Source: Cupriavidus taiwanensis (GTDB lineage: Bacteria; Pseudomonadota; Gammaproteobacteria; Burkholderiales; Burkholderiaceae). From it: DNA of 64,000 bases. How positions within the stretch are numbered: position 1 is the first letter of the stretch; each line of letters begins with the position of its first letter. The notes under the pieces are model-generated. The model saw only the letters and a program-made list of their open reading frames with translations. It made no database searches and was not told where the DNA came from. A program made the position numbers and the translations under genes. The DNA lies in NCBI RefSeq assembly GCF_900250115.1, contig NZ_LT984804.1, forward strand, positions 1,379,301 to 1,443,300, in the 5' to 3' direction. This document shows, one piece after another, positions 9,142 to 19,177 of this stretch.

Positions 9142-10743
9142 GTGGCGGCGTTGGCATTCGCGCCTACGCCGCTTCGGTGTTTTCGTCGGCGGCCTGCGCA
9201 GTCGGCCCGCCAGCCCGAGTATGACCGGCTCCCCTGGGCCCCCCCGATGATCCAACTGCCCCCGTGCGTGCAAAGCATGACGATCCGCATGAGAACGGTC
9301 GCCTTGTCGGCGGCCTTCATGCTGGTGGTGTTCCTGCTGGTGACCTGGATGGTCTCGTACCAGATGGTCGGCCATTCCCGGCAGGACCGCAAACAGGTCC
9401 AGGCGGTCTATGTGGCCAGCAAGGAAAAGGAATTGCGCCACTACGTCGAACTCGGCCATGCCACGCTGGCTCGCATCGCCCAGGGCAGCGGCGAGGAAGC
9501 CGCGCTGCAGCAACAGGTGCTCGCGGCGCTCTCGCGCATGCATTTCGGCAATGACGGCTACTTCTTTGTCTACGACCGCCTCGGCAACGTGCTGCTCAAT
9601 CCCGGCAGCATGGGCATCGACGGGGTCGATTTCTGCGACCCCGCCGATACCGGCAGCGACCAGGCCAGGATGCTGATCAGCCAGGCGCAAGCCGGCGGCG
9701 GCATTGTCCGGTACAACTGGATCAAGCCGTCCTCCCGCACCGAGGCACCCAAGATGTCGTACGTGAGGACCGCCGACAAATGGGGATGGGTGATCGGCGC
9801 CGGCCTCTATATGGACGACATCGAGCGCGAACTGGCCGCGTTCGATGCCAATGCCGCGCGCACGCTGCGCGATACGCAGATACGGCTGACCGCCTTCGCG
9901 ATCGGCTCGGTCATGCTGATCAGCCTGGCCGGACTGGCCTGGAACCTGCGCAACTCGCGCATCTCCGGCGAGAAGCTGCGGCGCCTGGCGCGGCGCGTGG
10001 TGAGCTCGCAGGAAGAGGAGCGCGCCCGTGTCGCCCGCGAACTGCATGATGGCGTGGTGCAGGTGCTGGTGTCGTCCAAGTACCTGCTCGAGACCGCACA
10101 GGTTCATCTGGAACAGGAGCCCGGCACCGACCCGGACCAGGAGCGCGTGCCAGCGCGCCGCCACGCGCCGCAGGCACTGCTGGCACAAGGCCTGGGCCGG
10201 CTGCAGGAAGCCCTGGTCGAGATCCGGCGGGTCTCGCACGGGCTGCATCCGGCCTTGCTGAGCGACCTCGGGCTGGCCGCCGCGCTGCGCATGCTGGTCG
10301 AGCAGTTGCGCCCGCAGCGCGCCGTCGAGCTGCGCTTCATCGAGCAGGGCGCCATCCCCGCGCTGTCGCAGGCCCAGCGCACCGCGCTGTTCCGGGTCGC
10401 GCAGGAGGCCCTGAACAACGCCCTCACGCACGCGCAGGCCGGCTGGGTCCAGGTCACGCTGGCCGGCAAAGGCCATCACGTCGCGCTGACGATCGAGGAC
10501 AACGGCCATGGCTTCGACCTGAACAAGGTCCGCGCCGACGGCAAGGGCGGCATCGGCCTGCGCAACATGCGCGAGCGCATCGAAAGCCTGGAAGGCAGCG
10601 ACTTCGTCGTGCACACCGGCCCCCGCGGCACGCGCGTCGAGGCCCGCCTGCGCCTGCCGCCGCCGGTGCCCGAGACCCGCACCAGGACCCGGCCCGGACG
10701 AGGCCTGGGCCATCATTCCCCTGCAAGGAGGCCTGCCGCATGA
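9142..10743 (+). CDS. Sensor histidine kinase with Cache sensor domain (NarL-type partner)
   Basis: Membrane sensor kinase of 533 residues. I chose the GTG start because GGGAGGA lies 11 bases upstream; ATG codons at 9247, 9277 and 9289 are alternatives and have no ribosome site. Membrane segments at about 52-72 and 249-267 enclose a periplasmic single-Cache domain (HFGNDGYFFVYDRLGNVLLNP, then KWGWVIGAGLYMDDIERE). A HisKA_3 domain follows, with phospho-acceptor H302 in ARELHDGVVQ. The ATPase domain shows the N-box EALNNALTHA, the G1 box IEDNGHGFD and the G2 box GGIGLRNMRERIE. Cache domains of this type often bind small organic acids or amines. Its stop overlaps the regulator's start by 4 bases (ATGA), so the pair is co-translated. 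Confidence 0.9.
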   Translation: MAALAFAPTPLRCFRRRPAQSARQPEYDRLPWAPPMIQLPPCVQSMTIRMRTVALSAAFMLVVFLLVTWMVSYQMVGHSRQDRKQVQAVYVASKEKELRHYVELGHATLARIAQGSGEEAALQQQVLAALSRMHFGNDGYFFVYDRLGNVLLNPGSMGIDGVDFCDPADTGSDQARMLISQAQAGGGIVRYNWIKPSSRTEAPKMSYVRTADKWGWVIGAGLYMDDIERELAAFDANAARTLRDTQIRLTAFAIGSVMLISLAGLAWNLRNSRISGEKLRRLARRVVSSQEEERARVARELHDGVVQVLVSSKYLLETAQVHLEQEPGTDPDQERVPARRHAPQALLAQGLGRLQEALVEIRRVSHGLHPALLSDLGLAAALRMLVEQLRPQRAVELRFIEQGAIPALSQAQRTALFRVAQEALNNALTHAQAGWVQVTLAGKGHHVALTIEDNGHGFDLNKVRADGKGGIGLRNMRERIESLEGSDFVVHTGPRGTRVEARLRLPPPVPETRTRTRPGRGLGHHSPARRPAA

Positions 10744-11411
10744 CCCCCAACCTTCGTGTGCTGCTGGTCGATGACCATCCGTTCGTGCTGGACGGCGTCC
10801 GCCTTCGCCTGGAGGCCACCGGGGAAATGACGGTGGTGGGCCAGGCGGCGAGCGTGGAGGAAGCCATCATCCTGGCGGGGCGGCATGAGCCGGACCTGGT
10901 GGTGTCGGACATCAACATGCCCGATGCCAACGGCCTGCAGCTTGCCACGCGCTTTGCCGAACGCTTTCCCTCGGTGCGCGTGATCGCGCTGTCGATGCAC
11001 AAGGACCCGGAATACGTGCGGCGCGCCTTTGCCTTAGGCATCGCCGCCTATGTCCTCAAGGAAGCGCCGGCGCACGAGCTGGTGACCGCGATCCGCACCG
11101 TCGCGGCCGGCGGGACCTACCTCAACGCCGAGCTGCAGGCCTTCCTGCAGACCGGCGAGCCGCCGCCATCTTCGCGCCGCGCGCTGACCCCAAAGGAAGC
11201 CACGGTGCTGAAGCTGCTGGCGGAGGGCCGCTCCAACAAGGAGATCGCCGAGCGGCTCGGCACGTCGGTGCGCACCGTCGAGACGCACCGGCTGCACCTG
11301 CGCCGCAAGCTCCAGGTCGGCGGCCGCGCCGAGCTGGTCAAGTACGCGGTCCACTTCTCCGACCTGCACGCGATCCAGCTGGCCGACGCGGCCCTGGCCG
11401 CGGACTGCTGA
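10740..11411 (+). CDS. NarL/FixJ-type response regulator
   Basis: DNA-binding response regulator of 223 residues and partner of the preceding kinase. The receiver domain carries the acidic pair DD at 11-12, phospho-acceptor D57 in VVSDINMPD, and the conserved K in YVLKEAPAHE. A LuxR-type helix-turn-helix occupies about 148-205 (ALTPKEATVLKLLAEGRSNK, then IAERLGTSVRTVETHRLHLR). It overlaps the kinase by ATGA. The next gene, 237 bp downstream, encodes an exported PLP enzyme, which is a plausible target of regulation. Confidence 0.93.
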   Translation: MTPNLRVLLVDDHPFVLDGVRLRLEATGEMTVVGQAASVEEAIILAGRHEPDLVVSDINMPDANGLQLATRFAERFPSVRVIALSMHKDPEYVRRAFALGIAAYVLKEAPAHELVTAIRTVAAGGTYLNAELQAFLQTGEPPPSSRRALTPKEATVLKLLAEGRSNKEIAERLGTSVRTVETHRLHLRRKLQVGGRAELVKYAVHFSDLHAIQLADAALAADC

Positions 11412-11648
11412 CTGCCCATTACCCGTACGATGTGTCCGTGCCTGGTGCGGTTGCACCGGGGCAGGGCGGTGGTGCGCACCATGATTGGAGCGCGCAACGC
11501 GCTCTCTGTATTACTGCGTAGGGGAAAGTCGTGCTGCTGTCGCGGCCGTTGTTTGCGTAGACTTTTTTACAGAACAGGCGCCAGGCATGCAGGCACGCAA
11601 GCGCAAGCACGCCGCTGCGCCGATCGTGGGACACAACGGGAGAGCACC

Positions 11649-13097
11649 ATGGACGAGCTGAAGCAAAAGCAGAGAGCGGCTGTCGCAACGCCATCGCATC
11701 CGGAAGAGCTGGCGACGTGGACGCCCAAGCGGCGCGAATTCCTGCGCATGCTGGCCTACGGGGCCGGCTCGCTGGCGCTGGCGCCGCTGATCAGCGCCTG
11801 CTCGGACGACGCCTCGGCGGCATCGTCGGACCTGCGCTCGCAGCTGGCGCAGGATGAAGCCTTCTGGAGCGAGGTGCAGGGCATGTTCGTGCTCAAGCCC
11901 GAGAAGGTCTACATGAACATCGGTACCGGCGGCTCGATGCCCAAGGTGGTGCTCGATGTCTTCAGCCAGGAAAACCTGGCCAAGGCCGCCGATTCGTCCA
12001 GCGGCTACGGCAACCTGGCGGACCTGCGCGCGGCCGTGGCCAAGGGCTTCGGCGTTGACGGCGATGAAGTGGCATTCTCCGGCAATACCTCGTCGGGCAT
12101 GTGCCATGCGATCCTCGGCATCAAGTGGGAACCGGGCGACGTGGTGGTCACCACCAACCACGAACACGGCGGCGGCCTGACCCCGCTCAATATCGCGGTG
12201 GACCGCTATGGCATCGAGGTCTCGACCATTGCGCTGCCGGTCGGCAACAACCAGACCGCGAGCACCTATGTGCAGCTGTTCGACGAGCGCATCCGCGCGC
12301 TCAAGGGGCAGGGCAAGCGGGTACGCGCGATGATGTGGTCGTCGCCCACCTACAAGACCGGCACCATGCTGCCGATCGCCGACCTGATGCAGGTGGTCAA
12401 GGCCCACAGCCTGATCAGCATCGTCGACGGTGCGCACCTGCCTGGCATGATGGCGTACGACTACGGCGCGCTGGGCATGGACTTCATGTCCGGTGCCGGC
12501 CACAAGTGGCAGTGCGGCCCGGGTTCCACCGGCATCCTGGTGATCCGCAACAAGATGCGCCCGTCCAATCCGCTGCCGCTGCCGGAGTGGTATCCGATCC
12601 ATACCAGCTCCTACGTCAGGCAGGCGCGCGGCACCTATGACATCGCCGCCACCGTGACCTCCTGCGGCAGCCTGCACGTGCCGATGTTCCGCGCACTGGC
12701 CCGCGCCTGCGAGATGTGGGACACCATCGGCAGGAAAAAGATCGAGACCTACGACCTGACCCTGTCGTCGTACCTGAAGGAGAAGATCGTCGAGCGCTGG
12801 GGCGTCGAGGCGCTGTACTCGCCCAAGGACGATCCGAAGCTCCTGTCCGCGCTGACCTGCTTCAATCCGTTCCGCAATCGCGATGATGTCATGAACCAGC
12901 AAAAGGTGACGATGTTCGTCAACCGCATGCTGAGCGACTTTGCCCCCGGCTTCGTGATCCGCTCGGTGAACTTCGAGGTCATCGGCGCGCCGGCCCAGCA
13001 CTACGGCGTCCGCATTTCCACGCACCTGTGGCACGACGCGAACGACATCGACCGGCTGGTGGAATCGATGTGGACCCTGTCCGGCGCCATGGCGTAA
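11649..13097 (+). CDS. Exported class V aminotransferase-fold PLP enzyme (Tat lipoprotein)
   Basis: PLP-dependent enzyme of the class V aminotransferase / isopenicillin-N-epimerase-like group; 482 residues. Start at MDELKQKQ after a GGGAG site. The N-terminus has a twin-arginine signal ([10 protein letters not shown] at 28-29) that ends in a lipobox, LISAC, with cysteine 51, so the folded holoenzyme is probably exported and lipid-anchored. PLP-site features are present: [12 protein letters not shown] phosphate-binding loop, [10 protein letters not shown] with the aspartate that pairs the pyridine nitrogen, and Schiff-base lysine in [11 protein letters not shown]. It is 34 bp upstream of an exported RidA-type gene. 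Whether it is a lyase, desulfurase, epimerase or transaminase cannot be decided here. Confidence 0.85.
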   Translation: MDELKQKQRAAVATPSHPEELATWTPKRREFLRMLAYGAGSLALAPLISACSDDASAASSDLRSQLAQDEAFWSEVQGMFVLKPEKVYMNIGTGGSMPKVVLDVFSQENLAKAADSSSGYGNLADLRAAVAKGFGVDGDEVAFSGNTSSGMCHAILGIKWEPGDVVVTTNHEHGGGLTPLNIAVDRYGIEVSTIALPVGNNQTASTYVQLFDERIRALKGQGKRVRAMMWSSPTYKTGTMLPIADLMQVVKAHSLISIVDGAHLPGMMAYDYGALGMDFMSGAGHKWQCGPGSTGILVIRNKMRPSNPLPLPEWYPIHTSSYVRQARGTYDIAATVTSCGSLHVPMFRALARACEMWDTIGRKKIETYDLTLSSYLKEKIVERWGVEALYSPKDDPKLLSALTCFNPFRNRDDVMNQQKVTMFVNRMLSDFAPGFVIRSVNFEVIGAPAQHYGVRISTHLWHDANDIDRLVESMWTLSGAMA

Positions 13098-13131
13098 CCG
13101 GTCCCGCTTCAACACGACAAGAGTCAAGCCC

Positions 13132-13593
13132 ATGAAACGATCTATCGCTCTGATGGCCGCGGCGCTGTGCGGCGTGGCATCGCTGTCGGCCTGCGCACAG
13201 CACGGCGGCACGCTGCGCGCCGTCGCTTCGACCGACGCCCCCAAGGCCATCGGTCCATACTCCCAGGCGGTGCGCGCCGGCAATGTGCTGTACCTTGCCG
13301 GCCAGATCCCGATCCATCCGAAGACCGGCGAATTGCTCAAGGATGCCCCCATCGAGGCCCAGACCCGGCTGGTGCTCGACAACCTCAAGGCGGTACTGGC
13401 GGCCGACGGCATGACCATGGCCGACGTGGTTTCCACCACCGTCTACATGAAGGACCTGAACGACTTCGGCAAGATGAACGAGGTCTATGGGACCTACTTC
13501 AGCGGCGTCGCGCCGGCACGGGCGACGGTGCAGGTCGCGCGCCTGCCGCGCGACGTTGCCGTGGAGATCGGGGCGATCGCGGTCAAGCCCTGA
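13132..13593 (+). CDS. Exported RidA (YjgF/UK114) family protein
   Basis: RidA-family enamine/imine deaminase of 153 residues with an unusual export signal: [21 protein letters not shown] is a lipoprotein-type signal with cysteine at residue 21. The RidA core is complete: [57 protein letters not shown], and the ligand-binding [20 protein letters not shown]. Cytoplasmic RidA removes reactive enamines released by PLP enzymes; here the partner gene 34 bp upstream is also an exported PLP enzyme, so the same division of labour may occur in the periplasm. Confidence 0.88.
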   Translation: MKRSIALMAAALCGVASLSACAQHGGTLRAVASTDAPKAIGPYSQAVRAGNVLYLAGQIPIHPKTGELLKDAPIEAQTRLVLDNLKAVLAADGMTMADVVSTTVYMKDLNDFGKMNEVYGTYFSGVAPARATVQVARLPRDVAVEIGAIAVKP

Positions 13594-13603
13594 GGTTTTT
13601 TGG

Positions 13604-14100
13604 GGTTCATCGCCAAATTCCGGGCGATGATGCGGATGTGCAGGGATTGATGCGGTTGACTTCGTGGATGCGCCGGCCCTCACCCCCGCCCCTCTCCCGC
13701 ACGCGGGAGAGGGGAAAAAACATGCGGGCGGAGACAGGCTGGGCTCGCCCGCGACAAGGCCGTGCTAGCGCAGCGACGCACTCGGTGCCAGAGCAGTAGA
13801 CCTGCGATCGGGAGCGCGCGCAGCGCAGCCGAAGGCGTCCGACCAATAGCGTGATAAGCAGGTTGCCACCGACCTACAGTCGGGTTCGTCCATCCGACCC
13901 CGAACGCCAGGCACCTCCAGGTAGCGTCAGCAGACTGGAACCCCCAAACCGCCTGAGCGCAAGTCACCACCGCCGGAGCCACCAACGCCGCCTTAGCCAG
14001 CCGCGTGGGCGACGCGCTCTTTGCCTTCTGTCGCTCGGACAGAAAGTAGGTCGCCGGCTGCGCCGGCGAGACAGCCACGCCCGCCAAGCACGACAAACAA
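13604..14100 (+). repeat. Long non-coding direct repeat, copy 2 (about 500 bp)
   Basis: Second copy of the element at 4166-4667, same orientation, beginning 11 bases after the RidA stop. The 12-bp inverted repeat CCCCTCTCCCGC / GCGGGAGAGGGG recurs unchanged (13689-13714). The other hairpin has different bases but still pairs: TTCTGTC / GACAGAA (14026-14044), against ACTTCTTGTC / GACAAGAAGT in copy 1, which suggests that the fold rather than the sequence is kept. The remaining bases up to 14357 are the leader of tcuA, in which I see only an AAGGAGA ribosome site before the ATG. Confidence 0.85.
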
Positions 14101-14357
14101 GTCAACCTCGGTACCCCAGTTCTACCAACAAGCCCTACCAAGGTTCAGCCTGATACTCCACGGCCACAGGATACGGACAGTGCCAATCCAGCCCCGGCGA
14201 GCCTGCCCGCCATGGGGTACAGCGTGATCAACGGCGCGGCGTTCTCGCCTCGCGCCACCGCCCCGACCCTTCACAAAAACTGAACACGCCTTAATCGGCA
14301 CCATCTTTCGTCTCCACCGGGCCGTGCTTACAGTCGAGCCCACAAGGAGATTCCCCC

Positions 14358-15788
14358 ATGAAAGATGTGCTGGTGATCGGCGGCGGCAATGCCGCGCTGT
14401 GCGCCGCGTTGATGGCGCGCGAGGCGGGTGCCTCGGTGCTGCTGCTGGAGGGCTCGCCGCGCGCATGGCGCGGGGGCAATTCGCAGCACACCCGCAACCT
14501 GCGCTGCATGCATGAGGCGCCGCAGGATGTGCTGGTCGATGCCTACCCGGAAGAGGAATACTGGCAGGACCTGTTGAAGGTGACGGGCGGCATCACCAAC
14601 GAGCGCCTGGCGCGCATGACGATCCGGGCATCGTCGCGTTGCCGGGGCTGGATGCGCCGGCACGGCGTCCATTTTCAGCCGCCGCTGTCGGGAGCGCTGC
14701 ATGTGGCGCGGACCAATGCCTTCTTCATGGGCGGCGGCAAGGCGCTGGTCAACGCCTATTTCCGCAGTGCCGAGGCACTTGGGGTCGAGATCCGCTACGA
14801 CGCCCGGGTGGTTGCCATCGAGCGCGACGGTGACCGTTTCGTCGCAGCCGTGACCGCTGCCGGCGAACGCATCGAGGCCAGGTCCTGCGTGCTGGCCGCC
14901 GGCGGGTTCGAATCCAACCGCGACTGGCTGCGCCAGGCCTGGGGCCGGAACGAACGCGGCGAGTGGCCGTCCGACAACTTCCTGATCCGCGGCACGCGCT
15001 TCAACCAGGGCGTGCTGCTGCGCCACATGATCGACGCGGGGGCCGATGCGATCGGCGATCCGACCCAGGCGCACATGGTGGCGATCGACGCGCGCGCTCC
15101 GCTCTATGACGGCGGCATCTGCACGCGGATCGACTGTGTCTCGCTCGGCGTGGTCGTCAATCGCGACGGCGAACGATTCTACGATGAGGGCGAGGACTTC
15201 TGGCCCAAGCGATACGCCATCTGGGGACGCCTGGTCGCGCAGCAGCCGGGCCAGATCGGCTACTCGATCATCGACCAGAAGGCCATCGGCCGCTTCATGC
15301 CGCCGGTCTTTCCGGGCACGAGCGCCGATACGCTCGGCGAACTGGCGCGCAAGCTCGGCGTGCCCGAAGCCAGCTTCGTGCGGACCGTCGAGGCCTTCAA
15401 CGCCGCGTGCCGGCCCGGCACCTTCGACCACACGGTGCTGGACGACTGCGCCACCGCGGGCATCTCGCCGGCCAAGACGCACTGGGCGCGGCCGCTCGAC
15501 ACGCCGCCCTATATCGGCTACGCGCTGCGCCCCGGCGTGACCTTCACTTACCTGGGCCTCAAGGTCAACGAGTGCGCGCAGGCCCACTTCCATGGCAGGC
15601 CCAGCCCGAACCTGTTCGTCGCCGGCGAAATGATGGCCGGCAACGTGCTGGGCAAGGGGTATACCGCAGGCGTCGGCATGGCGATCGGCACGGCGTTTGG
15701 CCGCATCGCCGGCGTGAGCGCCGCGCATGCCTGCGGCTTCCGACATCCCGATTTCGATATGGAGCAGTCCCATGCCATCGCTGGCTGA
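14358..15788 (+). CDS. tcuA: FAD-dependent tricarballylate dehydrogenase TcuA
   Basis: Flavoprotein of 476 residues, related to fumarate reductase / succinate dehydrogenase flavoproteins, that oxidises tricarballylate to cis-aconitate and so allows growth on tricarballylate. The start follows AAGGAGA. The FAD-binding dinucleotide fold is at the N-terminus ([20 protein letters not shown]). The family signature [14 protein letters not shown] follows, with the C-terminal flavin segment [20 protein letters not shown]. The adjacent tcuB overlaps its end by 17 bases, and a LysR gene lies nearby, matching the known tcu arrangement. Confidence 0.9.
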   Translation: MKDVLVIGGGNAALCAALMAREAGASVLLLEGSPRAWRGGNSQHTRNLRCMHEAPQDVLVDAYPEEEYWQDLLKVTGGITNERLARMTIRASSRCRGWMRRHGVHFQPPLSGALHVARTNAFFMGGGKALVNAYFRSAEALGVEIRYDARVVAIERDGDRFVAAVTAAGERIEARSCVLAAGGFESNRDWLRQAWGRNERGEWPSDNFLIRGTRFNQGVLLRHMIDAGADAIGDPTQAHMVAIDARAPLYDGGICTRIDCVSLGVVVNRDGERFYDEGEDFWPKRYAIWGRLVAQQPGQIGYSIIDQKAIGRFMPPVFPGTSADTLGELARKLGVPEASFVRTVEAFNAACRPGTFDHTVLDDCATAGISPAKTHWARPLDTPPYIGYALRPGVTFTYLGLKVNECAQAHFHGRPSPNLFVAGEMMAGNVLGKGYTAGVGMAIGTAFGRIAGVSAAHACGFRHPDFDMEQSHAIAG

Positions 15789-16983
15789 ACTGGTCGATCA
15801 GGCTCGTGCCGATGCGCAAGGCGTGGGCAGCACTGACCGGCGCGTGATTCCGATCCATCCCGTATTGCCGCTGACGGCTGCCGAAGGCGAAGTCGCGCGC
15901 ATCCTGCAGATCTGCAATGCCTGCCGCTATTGCGAAGGCTTCTGCGCGGTGTTTCCCGCCATGACGCGGCGGCTCGAGTTCGGCCGGGCCGACGTGCACT
16001 ATATGGCCAACCTGTGCCACAACTGCGGCGCATGCCTGCACGCCTGCCAGTACGCGCCGCCGCACGAGTTCGCCGTCAATGTCCCGGTGGCGATGGCGCA
16101 GGTGCGTGGCCAGACCTACCAGGACTATGCCTGGCCGCCGGCGCTCGGCGCGCTGTACCGGCGTAATGGCCTCACCGTGTCGCTGGCGCTGGCGCTCGGC
16201 CTGACGCTGTTCCTGCTGCTGGCCGTGGCGCTCAACGGTACCTTGTGGGGCGGCCCCGCCAGCGGCAATTTCTACGCCCTGTTCCCGCACAACCTGCTGG
16301 TGTCGATGTTTGCGCCGGTGTTCGGCTTCGTCGTGCTCGCATTGGCAATGGGCGTGCGCAGGTTCTGGCGCGAAGTCACCCCCGCGACCAGCGGTGCGCC
16401 AGTGAACGCGCCGGCGGCGGCGGAAGCGGGGGCCGCGGTGCTGCGGCTGAAATACCTCGACGGCGGCCACGGTGCCGGCTGCAACAATGCCGACGACGCC
16501 TTCACGCTTTCGCGCCGGCGCTTCCACCATCTGACCTTCTACGGCTTCCTGCTGTGCTTTGCCGCCACCACCGTGGCCACGATCTATCACTATGCCTTCG
16601 GCTGGCACGCGCCATACGAGCTGCCGAGCCTGCCCAAGGTGCTCGGTGCCCTCGGCGGCGCCAGTCTCGCGGTCGGCACCGCAGGGCTCGGCTGGCTCAA
16701 CCTGCAACGTCACCGCCTGCACCTGGCACAAGACCAGCGGCCGATGGACCTCGGCTTCATCGCCTTGCTGTTCCTGACCGCCACCAGCGGCCTGGCGCTG
16801 TGGCTGGGCCGCGCCACGCCGGCGCTGGCGCTGCTCTTGTGCCTGCACCTCGGTGCGGTGATGGCCCTGTTCGCGACCATGCCCTACGGCAAATTCGGCC
16901 ACGGCGTGTTCCGCAGTGCGGCGCTGCTGCGCCATGCGGTGGAAAAGCGCCGCCCGAACCCGGTCGGGCTGGGGGCGGACTGA
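15772..16983 (+). CDS. tcuB: TcuB, iron-sulfur / membrane electron-transfer partner of TcuA
   Basis: Membrane-bound redox protein of 403 residues that reoxidises the FADH2 of TcuA and passes electrons to quinone. Start at [10 protein letters not shown] after GGAG, inside the end of tcuA. Two cysteine clusters typical of [4Fe-4S] sites are visible: C48, C51, C54, C58 and C82, C85, C88, C92. The C-terminal half contains about six hydrophobic segments (for example [19 protein letters not shown] and [19 protein letters not shown]) with histidines suited to heme b. Tight coupling with tcuA supports the assignment. Confidence 0.9.
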   Translation: MPSLAELVDQARADAQGVGSTDRRVIPIHPVLPLTAAEGEVARILQICNACRYCEGFCAVFPAMTRRLEFGRADVHYMANLCHNCGACLHACQYAPPHEFAVNVPVAMAQVRGQTYQDYAWPPALGALYRRNGLTVSLALALGLTLFLLLAVALNGTLWGGPASGNFYALFPHNLLVSMFAPVFGFVVLALAMGVRRFWREVTPATSGAPVNAPAAAEAGAAVLRLKYLDGGHGAGCNNADDAFTLSRRRFHHLTFYGFLLCFAATTVATIYHYAFGWHAPYELPSLPKVLGALGGASLAVGTAGLGWLNLQRHRLHLAQDQRPMDLGFIALLFLTATSGLALWLGRATPALALLLCLHLGAVMALFATMPYGKFGHGVFRSAALLRHAVEKRRPNPVGLGAD

Positions 16984-17036
16984 GCCGCCGGCCGACAAAA
17001 GACCCTTTCCAGAACGACAATACGGAGACCGAATCG

Positions 17037-18017
17037 ATGGACCGTCGACTGATCCTGCGCGCAACCTTGCTGGCCGCGCTCTGTTTTCCCCTGACCCCGG
17101 GGCTCGTGCAAGCGCAGCCCATCGCCGGCGGCAAGCCGGTCACGCTGGTGGTGGGCTTCGCTGCCGGCGGCGCTGCCGATGCCGCCGCGCGGCTGATCGC
17201 CAAGAAGCTGGCGGACAACCTCGGCCAGCCGGTCGTCGTCGATAACCGCGGCGGCGCCGGCGGCAATATTGCCCACCAGCTGGTGGCCCGCGGTCCGGCG
17301 GACGGCAGCATGCTGCTGTTCGGCTCGGTCGGGCCGCTGACCATCGCGCCACACCTGATGAAGCTGCCCTACGATCCGTTCAAGGATCTGGCCCCGGTCT
17401 CGGGCGGCGTGAACTTCCCCAATATGCTGGTGGTGCACAAGGGCGCCGGCGTGAACAACCTGGCGGAACTGGTCGCGCTGGCGAAGAAGAAGCCGGGGGC
17501 CGTGGACTACGCCTCGACCGGCGCGGGTTCCGCCTCCCACCTTGCCGGGGAACTGTTCAACCAGCGTGCCGGCATCGAGATGGTCCATATTCCCTACAAG
17601 GGCGGAGCACCGGCGCTGCAGGATCTGCTTGGCCAGCGCGTGACCTCGTACTTTGCGGCACCGCCGACGGCGATGCCGCAGGTCGAGGCCGGCAAGCTGG
17701 TGCCGCTGGCCACCACCGGCCCGGTGCGGCCGGCGTACCTGCCCAACGTGCCCACCGTGGCGGAATCCGGCTATCCCGGCTTCGAGGCGCTGAACTGGTA
17801 TGCCTTCGTGGCACCGGGCAAGACACCGGCCCCGGTCCTCGATCGCTGGAACCAGGAGATCGTCAGGGTGCTGAACGACGCAGCGGTGAAGGATGCGCTG
17901 AACAAGCATGGCCTGACGCCGCAGCCGACCACGCGCCCGGAACTGCTCGCCTTCATGAAGAAAGAGAGCGCCAAGTGGGGCGCGATCGTCCGGGAGCGGA
18001 AGATCACCGTAGATTGA
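17037..18017 (+). CDS. Bug/TctC-type tricarboxylate-binding receptor
   Basis: Periplasmic solute receptor of 326 residues, Bug family. A signal peptide ends at LVQA (residues 23-26). Family marks are the early VTLVVGFAAGGAADAAARL loop, VVDNRGGAGGNIA, the central YASTGAGSASHLAGELF, and HIPYKGGAPALQDLLGQ. It lies 53 bp after tcuB with a GGAGA ribosome site, so it probably captures tricarballylate or citrate for the TcuAB pathway. No TctA/TctB membrane genes are next to it; it may work with a set elsewhere, or act as a sensor-type orphan receptor. Confidence 0.88.
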   Translation: MDRRLILRATLLAALCFPLTPGLVQAQPIAGGKPVTLVVGFAAGGAADAAARLIAKKLADNLGQPVVVDNRGGAGGNIAHQLVARGPADGSMLLFGSVGPLTIAPHLMKLPYDPFKDLAPVSGGVNFPNMLVVHKGAGVNNLAELVALAKKKPGAVDYASTGAGSASHLAGELFNQRAGIEMVHIPYKGGAPALQDLLGQRVTSYFAAPPTAMPQVEAGKLVPLATTGPVRPAYLPNVPTVAESGYPGFEALNWYAFVAPGKTPAPVLDRWNQEIVRVLNDAAVKDALNKHGLTPQPTTRPELLAFMKKESAKWGAIVRERKITVD

Positions 18018-18058
18018 GGCCGAGGCTCAGGCCGGGCGGCAGCACCGCCGTCCCGGTC

Positions 18059-18982
18059 TCAATCCTTGTGCAGCGTCGCGCCAAACCACGCGCCGTCGCG
18101 AACCAGGCTGCGCGCGGTATCGGCCAGCACCACCCGCGCCGCCAGGGCCGCAGGAGACAGCTCGTCATCGGAAAGGCTGGCCAGCAGGTTGTGCCGACCC
18201 ACCTGGGCGTCGGCCACCCGCGCGCGGACCAGCGCCGGATCGAGGCGCGCGGTCGCCGCGCCTGGCTGGATGGTGGCGCCAAAGCCCGCGCGCACCGCAT
18301 CCATCAGCAGCGACAGGCCGTCGATTTCCGCCACCACGTTCGGCGTCACGCGCACCCGTGCGAAGGCCGCATCGAGCAGGGCGCGCAGACCGTGGGTCGC
18401 GCTCGGCAGGATCAGCGGCAGCTGCCCCAGCTGGGCGAGCCGGGCACGCTGGCTACCGGGCAGGCCGGGCAAGCCCGCCGCGCCGAGCACATAGAGCTTT
18501 TCGTCGAGCAGCGGCGTCACGCTCCAGCGGCGCGCGGTCTCGGTGCGGAACACGATCGCCAGGTCGAGCCGGCGCGCATTGAGCATCTCGCTCAGATGCC
18601 CCGACAGCGCCTCGACCACGTGGACCCGCACGTCGGGATAGCGCGCAGCCATGGCGCGCAGCAGCGGCACGCCCAGCACCGCGGCGGTGGTCGAAGCCAG
18701 GCCGATGCTGACGTGGCCGGATAGCCGCGCCTGCTGCGCCGCGCGTACCGCGTCATCGGCGTGGCGCAGCGTCAGCTGTGCCTGCCGCAGGAAGGCAAGT
18801 CCGGCATCGGTCGGCACCACGCCCGTGGACTGGCGCTGCAGCAGGCGCGTCGACAGTTCGCGCTCGAGCCTGCTGATCTGCTGGCTGAGCGCTGAGGTCG
18901 CGAGTTCCAGTTCGAGCGCTGCCTTGCCGAAGCTGCCGAGTTCGCAGACCTTGGTGAAGTAGCGGAGTTGACGCAGTTCCAT
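18059..18982 (-). CDS. tcuR: LysR-type regulator of the tcu genes (TcuR-like)
   Basis: LysR-type transcription factor of 307 residues, convergent with the tcu operon and 41 bp from it. The N-terminal winged helix is clear (MELRQLRYFTKVCELGSFGK, ALSQQISRLERELSTRLLQR), followed by the two-lobed effector domain (LSGHVSIGLASTTAAVLGVP to the end). In known tcu systems a LysR protein controls tricarballylate use, so TcuR is the likely role, but this is inferred from position. Confidence 0.82.
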   Translation of the reverse strand: MELRQLRYFTKVCELGSFGKAALELELATSALSQQISRLERELSTRLLQRQSTGVVPTDAGLAFLRQAQLTLRHADDAVRAAQQARLSGHVSIGLASTTAAVLGVPLLRAMAARYPDVRVHVVEALSGHLSEMLNARRLDLAIVFRTETARRWSVTPLLDEKLYVLGAAGLPGLPGSQRARLAQLGQLPLILPSATHGLRALLDAAFARVRVTPNVVAEIDGLSLLMDAVRAGFGATIQPGAATARLDPALVRARVADAQVGRHNLLASLSDDELSPAALAARVVLADTARSLVRDGAWFGATLHKD

Positions 18983-19146
18983 GGGGTATTGGATGGCATC
19001 GCACCAAGCGATCGCAGCGGCGACCGCTCAGTGGCTGGCCGTCGTACCGTGCGGCATGCCGCGCAATGGTAGCACCTGGCGGGATGGATGCCCGAATGGA
19101 AGCACGGGAGGGAACTGCCCGGCGGGCGTTGAAATGGGGTACTTGT

Positions 19147-19165
19147 CCGCCCGGGATCCGGGCGG
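19147..19165 (-). terminator. Inverted repeat after DUF3422 operon
   Basis: A 7-bp perfect stem CCGCCCG / CGGGCGG with loop GGATC, placed just after the last minus-strand frame. There is no T-run, so it may be only a partial or factor-dependent terminator. Confidence 0.35.
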
Positions 19166-19177
19166 GCATTGCCAGCT

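Noticed and set aside
11511..13439. 642-residue open frame on the minus strand opposite the PLP enzyme and RidA genes
   Set aside because: Composition is His/Arg/Ala/Gly-rich antisense shadow typical of high-GC DNA; the plus-strand genes have full domain motifs.
13689..13714. 12-bp stem in the long repeat considered as a rho-independent terminator
   Set aside because: It is followed by A rather than T on the plus strand and by no T-run on the minus strand; kept only as a structural part of the repeat.
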